A stretch of 64,000 bases of DNA from NCBI GenBank assembly GCA_902728285.1, contig CACVBU010000575.1, positions 321,298 to 385,297 on the forward strand, given 5' to 3'. Under the pieces are notes generated by a model, which did no database searches, was not told the origin of the DNA, and was given only the letters and a program-made list of their open reading frames with translations. Of this stretch, positions 1-15,000 are shown piece after piece. The position numbers and the translations under genes are program-made. This stretch comes from Clytia hemisphaerica (Eukaryota > Cnidaria > Hydrozoa > Leptothecata > Clytiidae). Position 1 is the stretch's first letter. Every line of letters starts with the position of its first letter.

Positions 1-3000
1 GATCCAATCACGTGAGTAGTGAATATCGGACGCGTTAGTACGCACCAACTCGTGTAAACCGTATGAAATTTGTTTTGAGCAACTCAACAGAACCTAAATA
101 ATAACATAATCACTAGATCAACCAACTAATATCAATCATGTTTTAGTTCACCAGAAGAGCTCAATACAGGGGTTGCAAAATTATATCAATGCAGTCAAAA
201 CATGTGATTGCTCGAAAAAGTTCACGTGATTTTATTCCCATGTTACTTGCTTTACATCTTACAGCTGATAACTTTACTAGTGTCAATAAATTCGAACATA
301 AAAAATTTTGAGTAAAAGTGTGATTTGCAAACTGTGTATTCTTAAAATTGTAAAATCACAGTGAAATCGAAAAATCTGAGAACGAAATGTTCAAAGATAT
401 CCTATGTAGAACACTAGAAAAGCTATACTCAGTACCACCTGGCTGGAGCAAAATAATACACAATCTTTGCAGAGTAGACGGTTCGGTACCATTTGATCAA
501 TCGATTCATCATACCATTCTATCGACTCCTGGTTTCATGCCTTGTCAGTTGTTTGTTCCAAATGGACAAATTGCCGGTACTGAATTGTGGTCTATGCTGT
601 GGTATTTACTCAGTAAAGATGGTACCTACATTATTTTGCTTCAACTGCCCTAGCTTGAGAAAGACAGAGCTCTATCTAATAGATAATCTTTAAGATATTT
701 GTGGTTTAAAAGCAACGAGAATTACCTTTGGGTGCATCATGAGTAGAATTCGTAATGTGATGAGAATTTGAGCTGAGATGTCTTCACGACGAATCAAGCG
801 GATGGCCAATCGTAATAAACCAACAACCGCACGCTCTACCAAGAAACTGAAAAGAAGACAGACAAGTAGTGAATCAGAATTTTTTGGAAGCCAGTAATCG
901 CTTTAATGTACGAGATTTCTAGAAAATGCATCGAAGTAAAACATGCTAGCTTAAATCGAACCTACGGCAATGAATTTTAAAATATTATTGGGTCTATTTA
1001 CAGATATCAAGAGAATCAAGAAAACCTTGACCATTGACGGAGATGGGTTTGATAAAGAAGAAAAATCGATTCACCTTTCTCGAGTGTCGATTGAGAAGAG
1101 CACTTACCTTACTTTCGGGGCACTGATAATTATGTTGGATAAGTGTTCGCGTAATGGTTGCCATAACAACGAGATGCGATCTCTATAACACACAAGCAAA
1201 ATAAAAGTACAGTACAGTGATCAGGAAAAGTTTGCATTTTCAAAATGAAAAAAAACAAGGCTCACGTTGTGTATTTTGAAAAATTAAATATTAAGAATTG
1301 CAAGCCAATCTTATTTACTGGCCTGAGGGTAAGTTGGAGGGAATGAATAAGATATCAAAGATTTCTGAGAGAAATAAAAGCGAACCAACCTATTTTGAAG
1401 TGCAATCTCGATGAGAAATTCTAAAAAAAATACGGATGCTTCCGCATCATAGGGTACGTCCGTAGATTCGTAAGAATGTTCCGGTTTGGATGAGATGATG
1501 AGTGCTTTGACCAGCTCTTGCAGAGATTCACCACGTAAGAATTTCGATTCAGTGATAATGCTCTCTGGGCGACATTCCTAATAAACAAATATTGCAAAAA
1601 AAATGTAAAATTAAAGGATTTTCTCCAGCTTTCGAAATCATCCTCAGGAATTTGACTTGCTTATGAATATCAGTTTAATATTTCCATGAGATATCGAAAA
1701 ATCCAAAGTGCAATTGGAGAGATGTTGGAGAAATGGATCATTACAAAAATTGGCCTTTAAAAGTTATTTGGCGTTATGACAAAAAGAAGTGTCAAACTTC
1801 CAGCTTGTAAGGTCAGCTTCGGGTCAGATTCTGTTAGATTAGCACAATTTTTTACAAGGACTAAAGGCACCTCATCCAGTATTTTTTTATGTAACATCAT
1901 CATTAGTAGTAGCACGCCAATAGCATACAAACCTTTATACAGTTGATAGCATTTTCTTGAGCTTTTCGATCTTCAGCTGTGAGCGTGGATCTTGATGACG
2001 TATCACTGGTTGTCCAGTAAGATAATATACCACTCAACATACCGCTATTGTCTTGTCTAAAGGTAAAAACAAAAAGTATATAAAATGAATAAATTTGTTT
2101 CTTCAGATTTGACTTCGTCTTCGTTTCGTAAATAATAAGTGACCGTAGTGCAGTGGTAGAGCATCCGGCTGCGGAGCGAAAGGTTGTGGGTTCAACCCCC
2201 AGCCGGGTCATGCCTTACTTGCTATAATAAGTGGGCTAAGTTTCGGTGGAATCATTAACTCCCTGGGACAATTTATGCCAAAAAGAAATAGCCGGAGGCT
2301 GGAGGCGTATCATCGTCCTTTGGCAATCAAGAGTAAGTGGAACATTAAGATTTGTACTCCAAATGAAGGATTGAGTCTAGTGATTTATTTGTTTTCGCTT
2401 GGTACATTTTTCAATATCTAGCGGTAAATGTTACTCTCAATCCAGTGTTTCTGGGCTAGTTATATACGAAACAAGTGGCTTCTGAGTGATAGCTTAAGTA
2501 CTGGAACCTCTTGCGGTGAAACTATGTGCACTTACTTCGTAACAGGTTTTGGCTCCTCCTTAATGATACTGACCTTCCCGTCAACAAAGTCTTCTACCTG
2601 AAACACAATAGATGCATAGTTTGTTATTATCAGCGCACTTTTGATGGGCAGCATTCAATTATTGATAAGAACTCGGAAATATATCACTCAGTCAAAATTT
2701 TAGGGGTTCCCGGTTCGAGTTCACGCTTGGTTCAAGGTTATTAACTGAACATGGTGGTTTGGCAGTGTTCACTTAAAAACCTGCTTGGCGTGGAACTCGT
2801 AAAAACGTGTTTTTAAACAATTAGGGTTTCAACATAAAAAATCGACTTTATCTTTAAAGTGAAATATGCAAATCCTGATAAATCATATAAGACTAACCTC
2901 TGTAAGCGATGTTGGAAGCATTTTCCCTTTCAACAATTGTAACAAACAAATCAAAAGGTTGTGCCAGCCCTCGTGTAGAATATCTCCGTACTTGTGGGCT

Positions 3001-6000
3001 AGAGCGAACGCCGTCCGCGCACTCAACTGCGCTTTCAGGTTGCCGCCAAAGAGAACAGGCAAATTGTCGCTAGCCTGGAAGAGAAAAAAACAAAAATCTT
3101 TTAATCTTATCACATATCAAAGAATCAAAAATGCTCTTCAAAAACTTTGCAAAGGCATGAACACAGAAAGTACGTTGGGAACAATTTCATGTGTACCCAT
3201 GGCTGGAAATTGCTAACAGAAGCGAGTAAGACCTAATCTGTATACAGACCGACCGCTACGATGGAGTGCGGGTGAGACAGGGGAGACGACGAGAGAAGTG
3301 TTGCTATCTATAAATCATACTAGAGATTTCCGTCCGAGAATTTTTTTTATCAAACAGACAATGCGCACAGAGTGTATTACGAAACGATAAACGTGAGATA
3401 CATTCTGGTACAGAATAAGACCATAGTCTCTAAAAACTTTTATATATCCCGGGGGGGGGGGGCAGTCAGGCAAATTGACCGACGGGTATGTGCGGCGGTT
3501 AAGGGTATGTTTTTCAAAATATCAGAAATACACTGTAAGGGTGGACTTTTGATAAATGCACTGTAAGGGTGGAAATTTCAGCAAATCTGGGAAAAATTGC
3601 AAATTTTTGCTCGAAAATGTTGATTTTTTTTTGCTCTAATAGAGTTTAAAATTTGAAAAAATGCACTGTAAGGGTATGAATTTCACCGATTTTTTTCTGC
3701 ACTGTAAGGGTGCGATTCTAAAAGCCAATGTTTTCGTCGCACATACCGTCAGTTGGTAAACCCACTGCCCCCCGGGTTATATATACCTCTCCAGTAACAA
3801 GAAGGCTTGTGAATTTGCACAACGACTGCAGTAGGTTATCGAAAACTTCTGATAAATTGTAAAATGCTGAAATGGTTGCACATTTTCTGAGCAATAGAAA
3901 ATGAAGGGTATTGGTGGAGATTTATCAAGTTATATAATATTGTAAAATTGGAATTAGCTTAAGAGTCGTTCCCAGCATTTTTTCTTTCGGTACCGTAAGG
4001 AAAGTTAGTCCTATTCAGCGACAGCCATTTCATTCATTTGAAAGCAGGTGACACTCTTCCTTAGAAAACAAAACGTCGCATCGTGCAACCTTAAAAACAT
4101 CACACTAATTTGCAGCTGGAGATCTCTGAGGTGATTAGGGACCAAAAGGTGCCGCGGCCCATTCAACCGAGAGACTTTCTTCATTTTTATGCAATTGTTC
4201 GACAAAAAAAATCTTACCTGAATCCTAATATTGTTTTCTGTATGTTCGTTTTGTCAACGCTATTCTCGTAAATGTACGACAGCGCGGCCACAGTGGGTCC
4301 CCAAAGTACTAAGAAGAGTTCTTCATCGTATATAGAGCTTGTGACTGGGATATAAATACCGTCCGGACCTTCAGCGCGACGCAAAAGTAGTTTCCACTCG
4401 TAAGCTTCTTTGACTTTTCCACTTCGTTCCGACGGCATGACGATTTCATTGTTTCTGAAAGAAAAGAGAGAGCATTTAGAATTATTCCAATATTACAAGT
4501 TCCGAACTTAATCGAGCTCCCAAGAACTACTAAAAAATACGTAACTATTTTGTTTGCGTATGTTCGAAGAGTTCGAATATCATTATTAGTACTAAGACCA
4601 TGTTCACACGTAACAGTTCCGTGATTCTATCTAGCTAAGGTAAAATTAGGATCCCAAGAGTTGTTTTAGTCAAGTTAATTGACAGAAATTACTTTATTCT
4701 AAGCCACTAAAAAAAGACATGTTTTCCATACTTGATATTCTCGTAGATGGCTTGCAAAAGTTCAGCTGGGAAATCTCCACTTCCGTTAGTTTTCCGTAGA
4801 TTTCTCTTGAACTCCTACCAAGGAAAAATTAAACGTACATCATAAGTAAATTGTAAATGGGAATCGGTCAAATTTTTTTCTGACTGACTCAAGTTTACTG
4901 TCAAGATTTTCAGCGTGTTATGTTTTTTGGAATCTAAGATATTGGGTCATTTTACAGGGATTAAAATAGGAGAATTCATAATATGCACCACTGGAGAGTC
5001 TTCTGGGAATTTTTAAAATTTTCCACCCAATACGTCACTAAAACAATAGAAAAAGTGACGTATTGGGTGGAACAAAAACAGATAAGTTGCATAATTTCGT
5101 GAAGTCATTGCAGTGGTGCATATCATGAATTACTGTACAAAAAAAAAAATAATTGTCTCTAAAAATAAGAATTGACTGAATGAGATCTTGACTGAATGAG
5201 ATCAATTTGAGGTTAAGAATGTCTAAGGCAATTATTGGTCTCTTAAGCTCTCCTCCCGTTAGCGAGCAGCTCACCAAAAACTTGGATAGTTCATCCCGTT
5301 TCTTAGTGAGTTCCACTTTGATGATTTTCGAAAAAAGAAGCCTTTCAAGTGCTTTGACGCGAATATGATTTTTTTGCTACTGCAGGAGCTTCGAAAGTTT
5401 AAAGTGACGTCAAAAATCGAATGTTTGGAGGCCGAAAATCTTGGCTCGAAACATTTGAAAAAGTCGCAAAGTGGAATAGACGTTACTGCATAAAGGAAAA
5501 GCCGTGACGTCTAGTATAGGCTACCCTCCCGTCAATTTCCGAAAGTTCACACAAAGTCGGCCGTTTAGAGCCAATGCAATACTTTCTTTCATTCGCAAGC
5601 AAAAATTTAAAACCACTAACATTTCGCTTCTTGCATCAAACGGGGGAGTGTTAATATTGCCCAAAAAGATACTGCGCCATTGACATATAAAAAGGGCCAA
5701 TCAAAAAATTAGTGTCTGAGAAAGCTCAGAGTTTTCTAGCTCTAGCTCTCTAGCTAGCCTTCAATTTGAGATTGCCCCATTTTGCAGTGAGGGGGGTCTT
5801 ATCTCAAAATTTATGCTCAGACAAACAGAAAAAATTCTAAGTTTACTCAGAGATTGGACCTTTTGATTTGTCAAGGGCGACTGGTTTCTATCAAAAAGAG
5901 TAGCTCTGTACCTGTGGTTGCATAGGTTTAAATTAAAGAGTCTCTACTGTACTGGTTTCTATATAACAGAAAGTAATACTGTACCTCCGGTTGCATAGGT

Positions 6001-9000
6001 TTTTGTTGTTTGATGTTCTTGTTATGCTGGTCTACGTTTAACATAATGATAGCGTACGCTAACGTAAATACGGCGTCCTGGTTCTCGTAAGGCGATTGAT
6101 TATTTTCCTAAAGTAGAAAAATCGAATCCAACTTGTTAACGTGAACTTCCTTTAATCGGAAGACTTAGTCAGTTGACAAAGTTTTTAGGCAAATGACGAA
6201 AAAGCTTTCCCCTAAAAAACATTTGATAAGAAATTTGGATGAAATAAATTTAAATGATAAATCTACATAAGGGAAACAAAAAGAAAAGTTTTGACAATTT
6301 CACCATAGGAATTTCTGAAAGTTTCAATTGATTGACGATTTTGGGCTCTCATATTTGAACCCTAGCTTCCTATGCAATCGTTACTATAAATAACATGACC
6401 ACTTACGAAATAACGTAGCGCGAACTCTTCAAGGATAAGAGAGATGACAGGAGCTTCACCAGGTAAGCGGAAAGCTTCCAAGAAACAACGAAGTGCTTCA
6501 TCGACCCGGACATCTTTCAACTCGAATGACCTAAGATGAAATAAAAAACGGTAAACGCACGGTACCGAGTACAGCATGGGATATATTTTTCGAGTTCAGA
6601 TTTTTCGTCATATTAGAAAACTTTAGAGGGCTGGATTATAGAGCAGAAAAAGATCCCGAAGGTAATTAAAAAACAACAACTTACTTAACGAATGCTTCTA
6701 AGACTTTCGGATTCCGTTTATCCCCGATATAATCCCCGATAACTTTCTTGTCAACGTTCGGGTTTTCCTTCATGAAATGAACCAATTCTTCCGGGAGGAA
6801 CGGTGTAGACATTAATCCATTTTCTTGTAAGTATTCGATCCCTTTCTTTGCTTTCTTGTTGAACTCCTCAATACCGATAAGTAAAGCCTTATAAGGAGAC
6901 AAGTGAAAAGCAAAGTCAGAGTAGAATCTCTAACCTTTCTCAGGCAAGAGAAAGTGAAGCCACTTATTTCCCATCCAGATCGCGCCGTAATCATGACGAC
7001 GGATTGTATCTAGTGGTTCCTTTGTTTTTGGGGACTGCATTTTTTGAAATCTAGCGTTAGATTTTAGTTTCAGTCCGGCGTTTTTGGAAGAACCACGCGC
7101 GGGCGTTCTGGATGAGAAATTAAGTGGCTTCATTTCCCATCCAGGAGTCTGAGTCTAGCCCTTCGGGCTTGGAAGTCAAGGGTGATTAATCTGTTGATGA
7201 GAGAACAAAGTACTATTTACATTGGTCAAATATGACGTAACTTTTGTGAAATTCTCGAAAACACAATGTCGCACGAACCTTCTTTTTCTTTTTCTTTGCA
7301 GCGGCTTCAGCGGCTGAGGGTGCTGGTACTTGTTTACTTGTGAAACACTTGCTAGCCTGTGCTCCATCCATTTTTTCTTCGTCAATACCATACAGACCCA
7401 GGCTAAGCAGCTTACGACCGATGTCGTAACCAGAAGTTGCTGGAGTTACAATGTCCTCGTGTGTGTCGTCTGTCCCTGATTCGTCGGCTGTTTAAAGTGG
7501 GAAAATGAATTGGATACTAGAACTTGGAATTACTTTTGAAGTACTTTATACACAGAAAATTTCGATAAAGAAGAAATTCCGCAAATGTAAGTTTTGCGTA
7601 TTCTAGTTTAATAAAAGAAATTTCACGAATAAAACTTTTAAAATAAGAAGTAAAATCGAAGCCAGTCATATCATCCATCCAGATTTCTTTCTTTCTCAAA
7701 CAAAGTAAGATATCGCTCAACTTAAAATTGACACAAGAGGTTTTAAACACCAAATGTTTTATTCATGATATGCACCATTGCAATGTCTTCCATTCCACCC
7801 AATAGCTGATTGGTTGAAAGTGACGTATTGACTGATTTTACGTCACTTACAACCAATGAGCGATTGGTTCCGTGATGTAATGTCAGAAGACATTGCAGTG
7901 GTGCATATCATGAATACAGTAGAGTCTCTTGAACTCGAACCTCTATAACAATGCCTTATAAAACCTACCCCATAACTCGATTCGTGTTCGAGTTAAAGAG
8001 ACTTAGCTGTATTAGCAATAAAACTGCACTCGTTTTGTCTCATACAGTTAGCACAAAAGCCTGTTCCCCTGATAGAATCAACCATTCTCTCTTCTCTCTC
8101 TCATTTGTCACATTCAAGTGGCTCAAGATTGATGATAATAAAGTCAACACCGAAAAATATAAAAGGGCGAATCTCCTTACCTGTGACTTCAGAGGAGTTA
8201 CTGAGCGTTCTTTCTTGACGTGTTTTTGAATCATTGGGCGAGATACAGTGAGATTCTATTTCATTGATAATGCTCAAGAGAGCGTCCAATGCTAACAAGT
8301 TGACTGACGATAAATTACCAGGACGGAAAGCATTCTATAAGAGAATTTTAAGGAACTGTTTAAGTTTTTTTTGAACCATTGACAGTGACTTAGTTGTTAT
8401 GTCTACCACAATGACACTTTGCTACGAGAGCATTTGGAACGAATACGCCATTTCACAGTCGCAAAGTGTAATGGGTAATCAGGACCGCTGCGCGCTAATA
8501 ACGACTTACTATTGGTCTAATGTTTTAAAGAATTTTGAAGATTTTTGCTTGTCTAACCAACGGGAAACCGTTATCGGGCACAATCAATCCTGATTACCCA
8601 TGATCCATTTCGACTGTGAAATGGAATGAGTGAAAAAGGGGAAGTCATCAATATCAATATGGGGAGTAAGGACAGAATTTCGTTTCAATAGGATACCCAT
8701 CCAATCAAGTAAATATAGGTCTTACCTTAGACAGAATTTTGCACATATCCTCAAGGACGTTTGTGGCGTGTAAATCACAATCGAAATTCAAATAGATTTC
8801 TTGCACCAAACATGGTATGTGAAAAAGCTAAAATATAGAGAATGATATTTGTTCTTTAGAAAGAAGAATATTCGGCTTGATAAGTTTATAAGAACATAAA
8901 GGTAATGCATCATATTACCTATAGGACAGTAGACACAGTATTACTGAGGCTTGACTTTTGACACATTTTTAATAAAAAAACTATAATGCCAGCACGTGAA

Positions 9001-12000
9001 TATCACAACGACCCCAATTTAGTGGCAAACAACTAAACTAGAACTAAAGTGAGAATCGAGTCCATGACTATCTATCTAATTTTCTTTCAACGATTCAAAA
9101 CAAAAAACTCTAGATAATATGTTTTAATAAAAGGCTATTTCCAGCCAGACTAGAGGAATATAATTGCAAAATTTTCTTCTTTTCTTTCAGGCGTACCTGG
9201 TTCATGTATTCCAGCGCCATCTCTCTCTTCTCGTAAGGAACGTTCAAATTATCCAAAGCCAAGATGTCCGACAACTTGATAATGTATCGCTGAAATCACA
9301 AGTAGAAATAAAAGATTTTTACTGAAGTTCAGTTGGTTCTCTCTAACTCGATCTAAAAGGGACCAATTACTTTCTTCGAACTACATAAAGATTCGAACTA
9401 GGGAGATTGTTTTTATATGACCTTCCAGTTGAGCGGATCAACAATTTAGTTCGAATAACAGAGAGATTCGAATAATAGAGGTTTGAATTAAAGAAAGTTT
9501 GCCGTACTTGAGCTTGATAGTCTCCTGCTAAAGGCTTATTATCAATCATAGAAAAATTAAACTCAGCCCATTCAAATGAAGAGAAGGAAACTGGCTAGGT
9601 CTTTCTCCGTCCCGATATAAGATGCAAGGTTTGAAATGTAGTTTATTCGATGGAGATAAACAAAATATTTCATTGAATAGGCCGAATAGGGCAACTTTGA
9701 AAGCTTTAGAAAAATAGAAATTCGAGAGGGGTTTAATAATTTCCTGGAATTCTAGAAGATAGCTTATACCAGATATGAATATTAGTTAGAATGACAAACA
9801 AATGAATATATGTTATATGGGACGTACAATGTTTTTCAAAAACTTCATCTTACCTCCAGTTGAAATTTCAAGCACCCACGCAGTGCTTCAAACAATAAGA
9901 AACATACTCGCATAGAGAGGGAAAACAAGATGTGGATATCACATTGTAATAGCTGAAATGAAAACGAAATAAAGTATATGAAACAATCGCTGAAACTTTA
10001 CACGATGCTTTAAAAGGAAAATGTTTTGGAATTGGTCTTTCTAAGGGCCGGATTTTAATTAATCCCGTCACTTTGCATTAACGTTAGATTGAATTAAGAC
10101 AACTGTTGAACAAATATTGGATGGAATCGAGAAATCTTGGTAAACCCTTTTTCTGGGGCTCGACTGTTCTTTATTTTTTAGCACGTTTAGCCCGTTCTTA
10201 TTTTTAGGTCAAAGTTGAGTGTTTGAGATTTTATACCCAATTTTTACAATTTTTACTTAAAAAATTGCAGACTCCATCCATTTTTTCCTAGACTTTCAGC
10301 CTCATGGTTCTTACTTTCATTACGAATTTCTGTCACATACATACTTCACTGTCCTTTAAGATTTTGAATAAACTTAGTAGCAACATTTCACGGAAAAATT
10401 TCAAGGGTCCTATAATAACTTACAGCAAAGATATTTCTGCATAGATCATCTTTTATGAGAGTCATCAATGATGCGAAATGACCAAGATGAGATGCGCCCG
10501 ATTCCAATGCTACTGTCAACAGTGAGAGACCAATGTGCACCATTGCGTTGGTGTTGTGTCTAGAAAATTGAAAAGAGAGGTGTGAGAGTTCGTAAAACAA
10601 CATTGTAAAAGATTATGGTTTGCTCAAAAGCGCTTATACAAAGCTCAGCAGTGTTTTAAGCACTCAGTCTATGCTCGCTTACCCGAGCCGCACTAATGAG
10701 TCCTGTAAAGAACGAAACACATACCAGCAGATAAAAAGGTTATTGTAGAAAAACCCTGCCATAATCATGTTTATAGGACCTACGCTTCGCTTGCTTACAG
10801 CACTGACACTAAATTCAGTGACTCTAAAGGATTTGATAATCAGAAAATTTCAAAATTCAAGAGAGTGAGTATAAAAATGATTAAGAATAACTCCCTGCAC
10901 TCTCTAGATTCTTGAACTTATTTCTTACCTGTCATGAGGATTGATGAGCGTTGAAAGGAACCTCAAAAGTTCACGAACGCACGGTAAACCATACGGTACA
11001 ATGTTCGCTTGACCTACAAAAAAAGGGAAAGATTAGTCTAGCAAGAATGGGTGGAAATCTGTCAATTAATGCACTTAGTGATTTGAAATACCACACAATC
11101 ATTTTGACGAGACAGATCTCCATAAAATCACTAGCATTTGGTAGTCTCGATATTGTGTAAAGAATTCATCTTTAAATTTCACTTTTGGCTTTTAGTAGTA
11201 AGTTTTATGAACGCAGTTGGAGGCGACACGAAAGCTCCTCTTTCGATAGCTATCTACCTGAAGGTAGTTGAGGGCACCACTCTCTCTCCCTCTAAAAATA
11301 GACGTTTAGGCATAGTCGATCCTTAACTCCCTGGACTCTAAGCATGTGACAGGGCGGCGAGCCGTCAATATTAGAACTCAATGAAAAATAAGTTAAGAAC
11401 ATTTTTAAAGGCTTTGCGGACTCTAAAGAAACTGATTTCTTGGGGAAGTGGACAAAAATACTCAAAAAATGGTGAAGATAAGAACATAACAACAAAACAG
11501 GAACATTTTACGGCTTTTAAAACCCGAAAAATTAAACATATCTGAAAACAAAGGCTTCAAGATTTTTGGATATTGTTATTAAAAAAAACGTGGTACCCTC
11601 TTTAGACTCTTCTTGTGGCGTGAACCGAACACCCTGTGGATTGACGTATTCGCTATTCACGTCTTCTGATGGGTCATTTGGTGTGGCTACTTTCTTCACT
11701 GAAGCTGGCTTTGTCTGTTGGTCGAAAGAAAAGTGCAAGTGAGAGTCATTTTAGTCGAATCTCTTTTTTTGTTGTTGGAATTAACTTTTAGGTCCGCTGC
11801 TCAAAAAATAAACATAAGAAAAATTGATCCAGTAGTCACCTCTCCTAATGAAGAAAGAGTCGTTTTAAATAAGTAAATTCTTTGAACATCAGAAATAAGT
11901 CTTGTGAAATGTTTTGTCATCTAACTCTTGAAAAAAAAGAAACCTAAAATGTATACTTTTAAACTGAACTTCCATCAGAGTGTAGTAGTAAATAGCAAAT

Positions 12001-15000
12001 TCAATAAGCGCAGCAAGAAGAAATACTGAGTAGAAAAACAAAAAATCTAATCAAACAAACGCTTACATTTTCACTGACATCCAAAGAATCTAGACTTCTT
12101 GCATCATCTTCTTCTGGATAGTGTATAGACACAACACCATGGTCTTTCAAATCACCCAGTGCAGCATCTGAATTCTTTGCAACAACGCCACCATCTGTTT
12201 TATTCTCTTGGTCTGATTCCCCACCTTTAGAAGACAATAAATTCAGTGTGGTATAAGCATCGTTGGTCGAAGCAAAGTTTTTTGACTCGGATAGAAATCG
12301 ACTTTAAACAACAAATTAGGCAAGATTTTTCAAATTTCGCAGAATTTTGTTGTATTAGGAGAGGGAAACGCTCCTTCTTGTACCTCGCTGATACGGAAAT
12401 CTGTCTGAGAGGGAAGAACTTTTGTACACTGAAGATTTGTGATATAGGTCAAAAAGTGATTATTCAGCTCTCTCATATGTTCTGATTCACAGATAGGGTT
12501 CTATTTGTACTACATACAGTATGAAGTGTATGAAATCTTGACACATGGTTCTTGCTCTTATTTTAAGAAGCCCTAAAAGTGGTAAGATCGAAAAATAAAG
12601 CCACAGCTTAATACCTTGTGTATTTTCAGGAATATTTAAAGAATCTGTTGTGCTAGCTCCATCACTTGTTGAGTTTTCAACTCCGATGGCATCCATACTT
12701 TCATCAATACTCTTCATAATATCAGGATTGATTTGATCCAATGTTTTGCCATCACTATCTGACATTGAGGTTGAATCTACAGAATCTTCGACACTGATAC
12801 TCCGGCTTGTGCTCAATGTTGGTGCTTCTGTGTTTTTAGCATCTTGTTTTGATTTTGATGTGACTTCACTTTCAGGGGCCCCATCTAAAGCAAAAATTAA
12901 TTCGACAGGAATATGAGGAAAGTTTACCAACCAAATGTAATTCATTCCTCTCAAATGTTCTCTGGCAAATATTGAACGTTGTGAATTGTATGACACAGGT
13001 GACTCTCTCTAGTTCGATCTTCAAGGGACCAAAACTTTGTTTCGAAAAAGATTTGCGACTTACAGAGAAATATTTAAACCACTTTCAAGCTGAAGGGACC
13101 AATAATTAAGTTCGAATTACAGAAAGATTCAAGTAATAGGGATTCGAATTAGAAAGAGTATTGTATTTCCAAACTTATCGTTACAGTCACTTGAAAATGT
13201 TAAAGTACTTCCCTAAGAAAGTATGCAAATTTTACCAACTTTAACAGACTAGCCAGACAGAAAGACACAAACATACCAGTACTGTCTTTCTTTTTTCGTT
13301 CAGCAACAGGAGACTCTGATGTCTTTTTCACTTTTGAATTGGTTCTTTGTTTCTGTTTTCGATTTCCTTTTCGAGACAAATGGCCTGTCCTTAACATCTA
13401 AGTAAAAAGAATAATCCAAATTCAAAATGTGTTGAGCTAGAGGGAATAACAATGTTATCCAACACAATATACAAGGTAACTTTAATTTAAATTCAGTTTG
13501 TCCTAAAATTGGCCTTCCTCTTGGGCTAGCAAGTATGTAGACTAAAACAGGCCTATTTAGAAAGATTTTTGGAGCTTGTTATATGAAAAGTTATTGATTA
13601 TGACCCACATCCACCTTTCCAAAAATTCAATGTTTCCTGACTGAATACAAAAACTAGCAAACCATACAACGATACAAACCTTTCGAATATGGGGTTCTGA
13701 CATTGTGCCTTTTAAATCTTCTTTGAATTGTGGCAGCCTATGAAAAATAATCAAAATAATTCATTTTAATTAGATAATTTTTATTATTTTTATTCAATTA
13801 TAGAATTAATGATAAATGGCTGAACAGTTTTGAATCTTAAATGGAAAAATTGACAGGCTTTCAGTGGAAAGTCTCAAAATCAATGCTGTGAATCTTTTAG
13901 TTTAGAATGTTGAAATTTATACAAAATATTTATGTACTATAATAACATCTGTCGTGTCAGCATATGAAAAGAAACTTGAAATTTTATATATTTCGAAGAC
14001 TGCAAGAGAAACACTATTTAACACTGAAGATTGTTGTCCTAAAATTTTAGTATGAAAAACTAATGTCCCATTTTCTTTTAATTAAAATGTTTTTACCTCA
14101 AGAACAGAAGCTGAACCATATCAATCAATGTCTGTTCAGCAGTTCTTCTCAGAAGCTCTAAATGAGTAATTAAAAAGAACGTTTTTTGTTTAAGTTGTTA
14201 TTAAAGCCAGCTTTATGGTATAAAGTGAGGTCTGAAGCTTGCAAAAACATAACAATTTTTAAAAACGAACCATCAAAACAGCCTGCATTTTCTTATTCAT
14301 TTTTATAGTACATTTTTTGCCAAAAACTTCATGGAAAAGGGGGGGGGGCAATTTGTTCATGCTTGCATGACTCTAATGTCTTAAGTTTTTATTGACAGAC
14401 TTGTAAATACAGACGTGATGAAATGTGATGGCATTGAGACTGTGGTAAACTCAAACCCTATTCTTATGTGGTGTTAAAAGCTGCCAAATGGTTAATCCTT
14501 TTCAACCTTTATAAGATAATAGTAAATATTGACTTCCCATGATTGGACCCAAGATCAGTACTAGGCCAACAGATTCTTGGCTGATCAAAAGGCTAAAGTT
14601 CACATGAATGTTGAAACTTGATAAACAACAGACTCTCGACTAAAATTATCTTTAATAACTTACCACTCAACCTCATTTCAAAACAAATACGAAAACACGA
14701 TTGCATTATTTCACAGACAGCTTCATTGGTCATGTGTACTCCGACAGGACTCAGCAACAGTGTCCTTAAAACCTATAAGAAGATCAAGTGTGTGAGTATT
14801 ACAAACAACCGACTAAGTTGAGCCAAAACCAGTTCGGCCTGGTCACTTTTTGTTAAAACTAAAATTGGATGAGCAGGCGAGTGTCATCTAAGTGGGGTTT
14901 TGAGCCCAAAAAATTGAGTTTGTATTGCATAGTCCAGAGTTCTCTATGTTCACTGAAGCTTTGCTTAAAGTGGTAGAATACATACTTGTAATATTTTCAT

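Noticed and set aside
387-653. 88-codon plus-strand open frame at the left edge
   Set aside because: Lies in the GBF1 intron between 94 and 725; no similarity recognised and no splice support.
2140-2212. Functional tRNA gene
   Set aside because: Pol III boxes are present, but the acceptor stem fails after five pairs and related copies with SINE bodies exist at 53730 and 11212.
2883-3113. Minus-strand open frame as a separate small gene
   Set aside because: It is GBF1 exon 25 read through its two splice sites.
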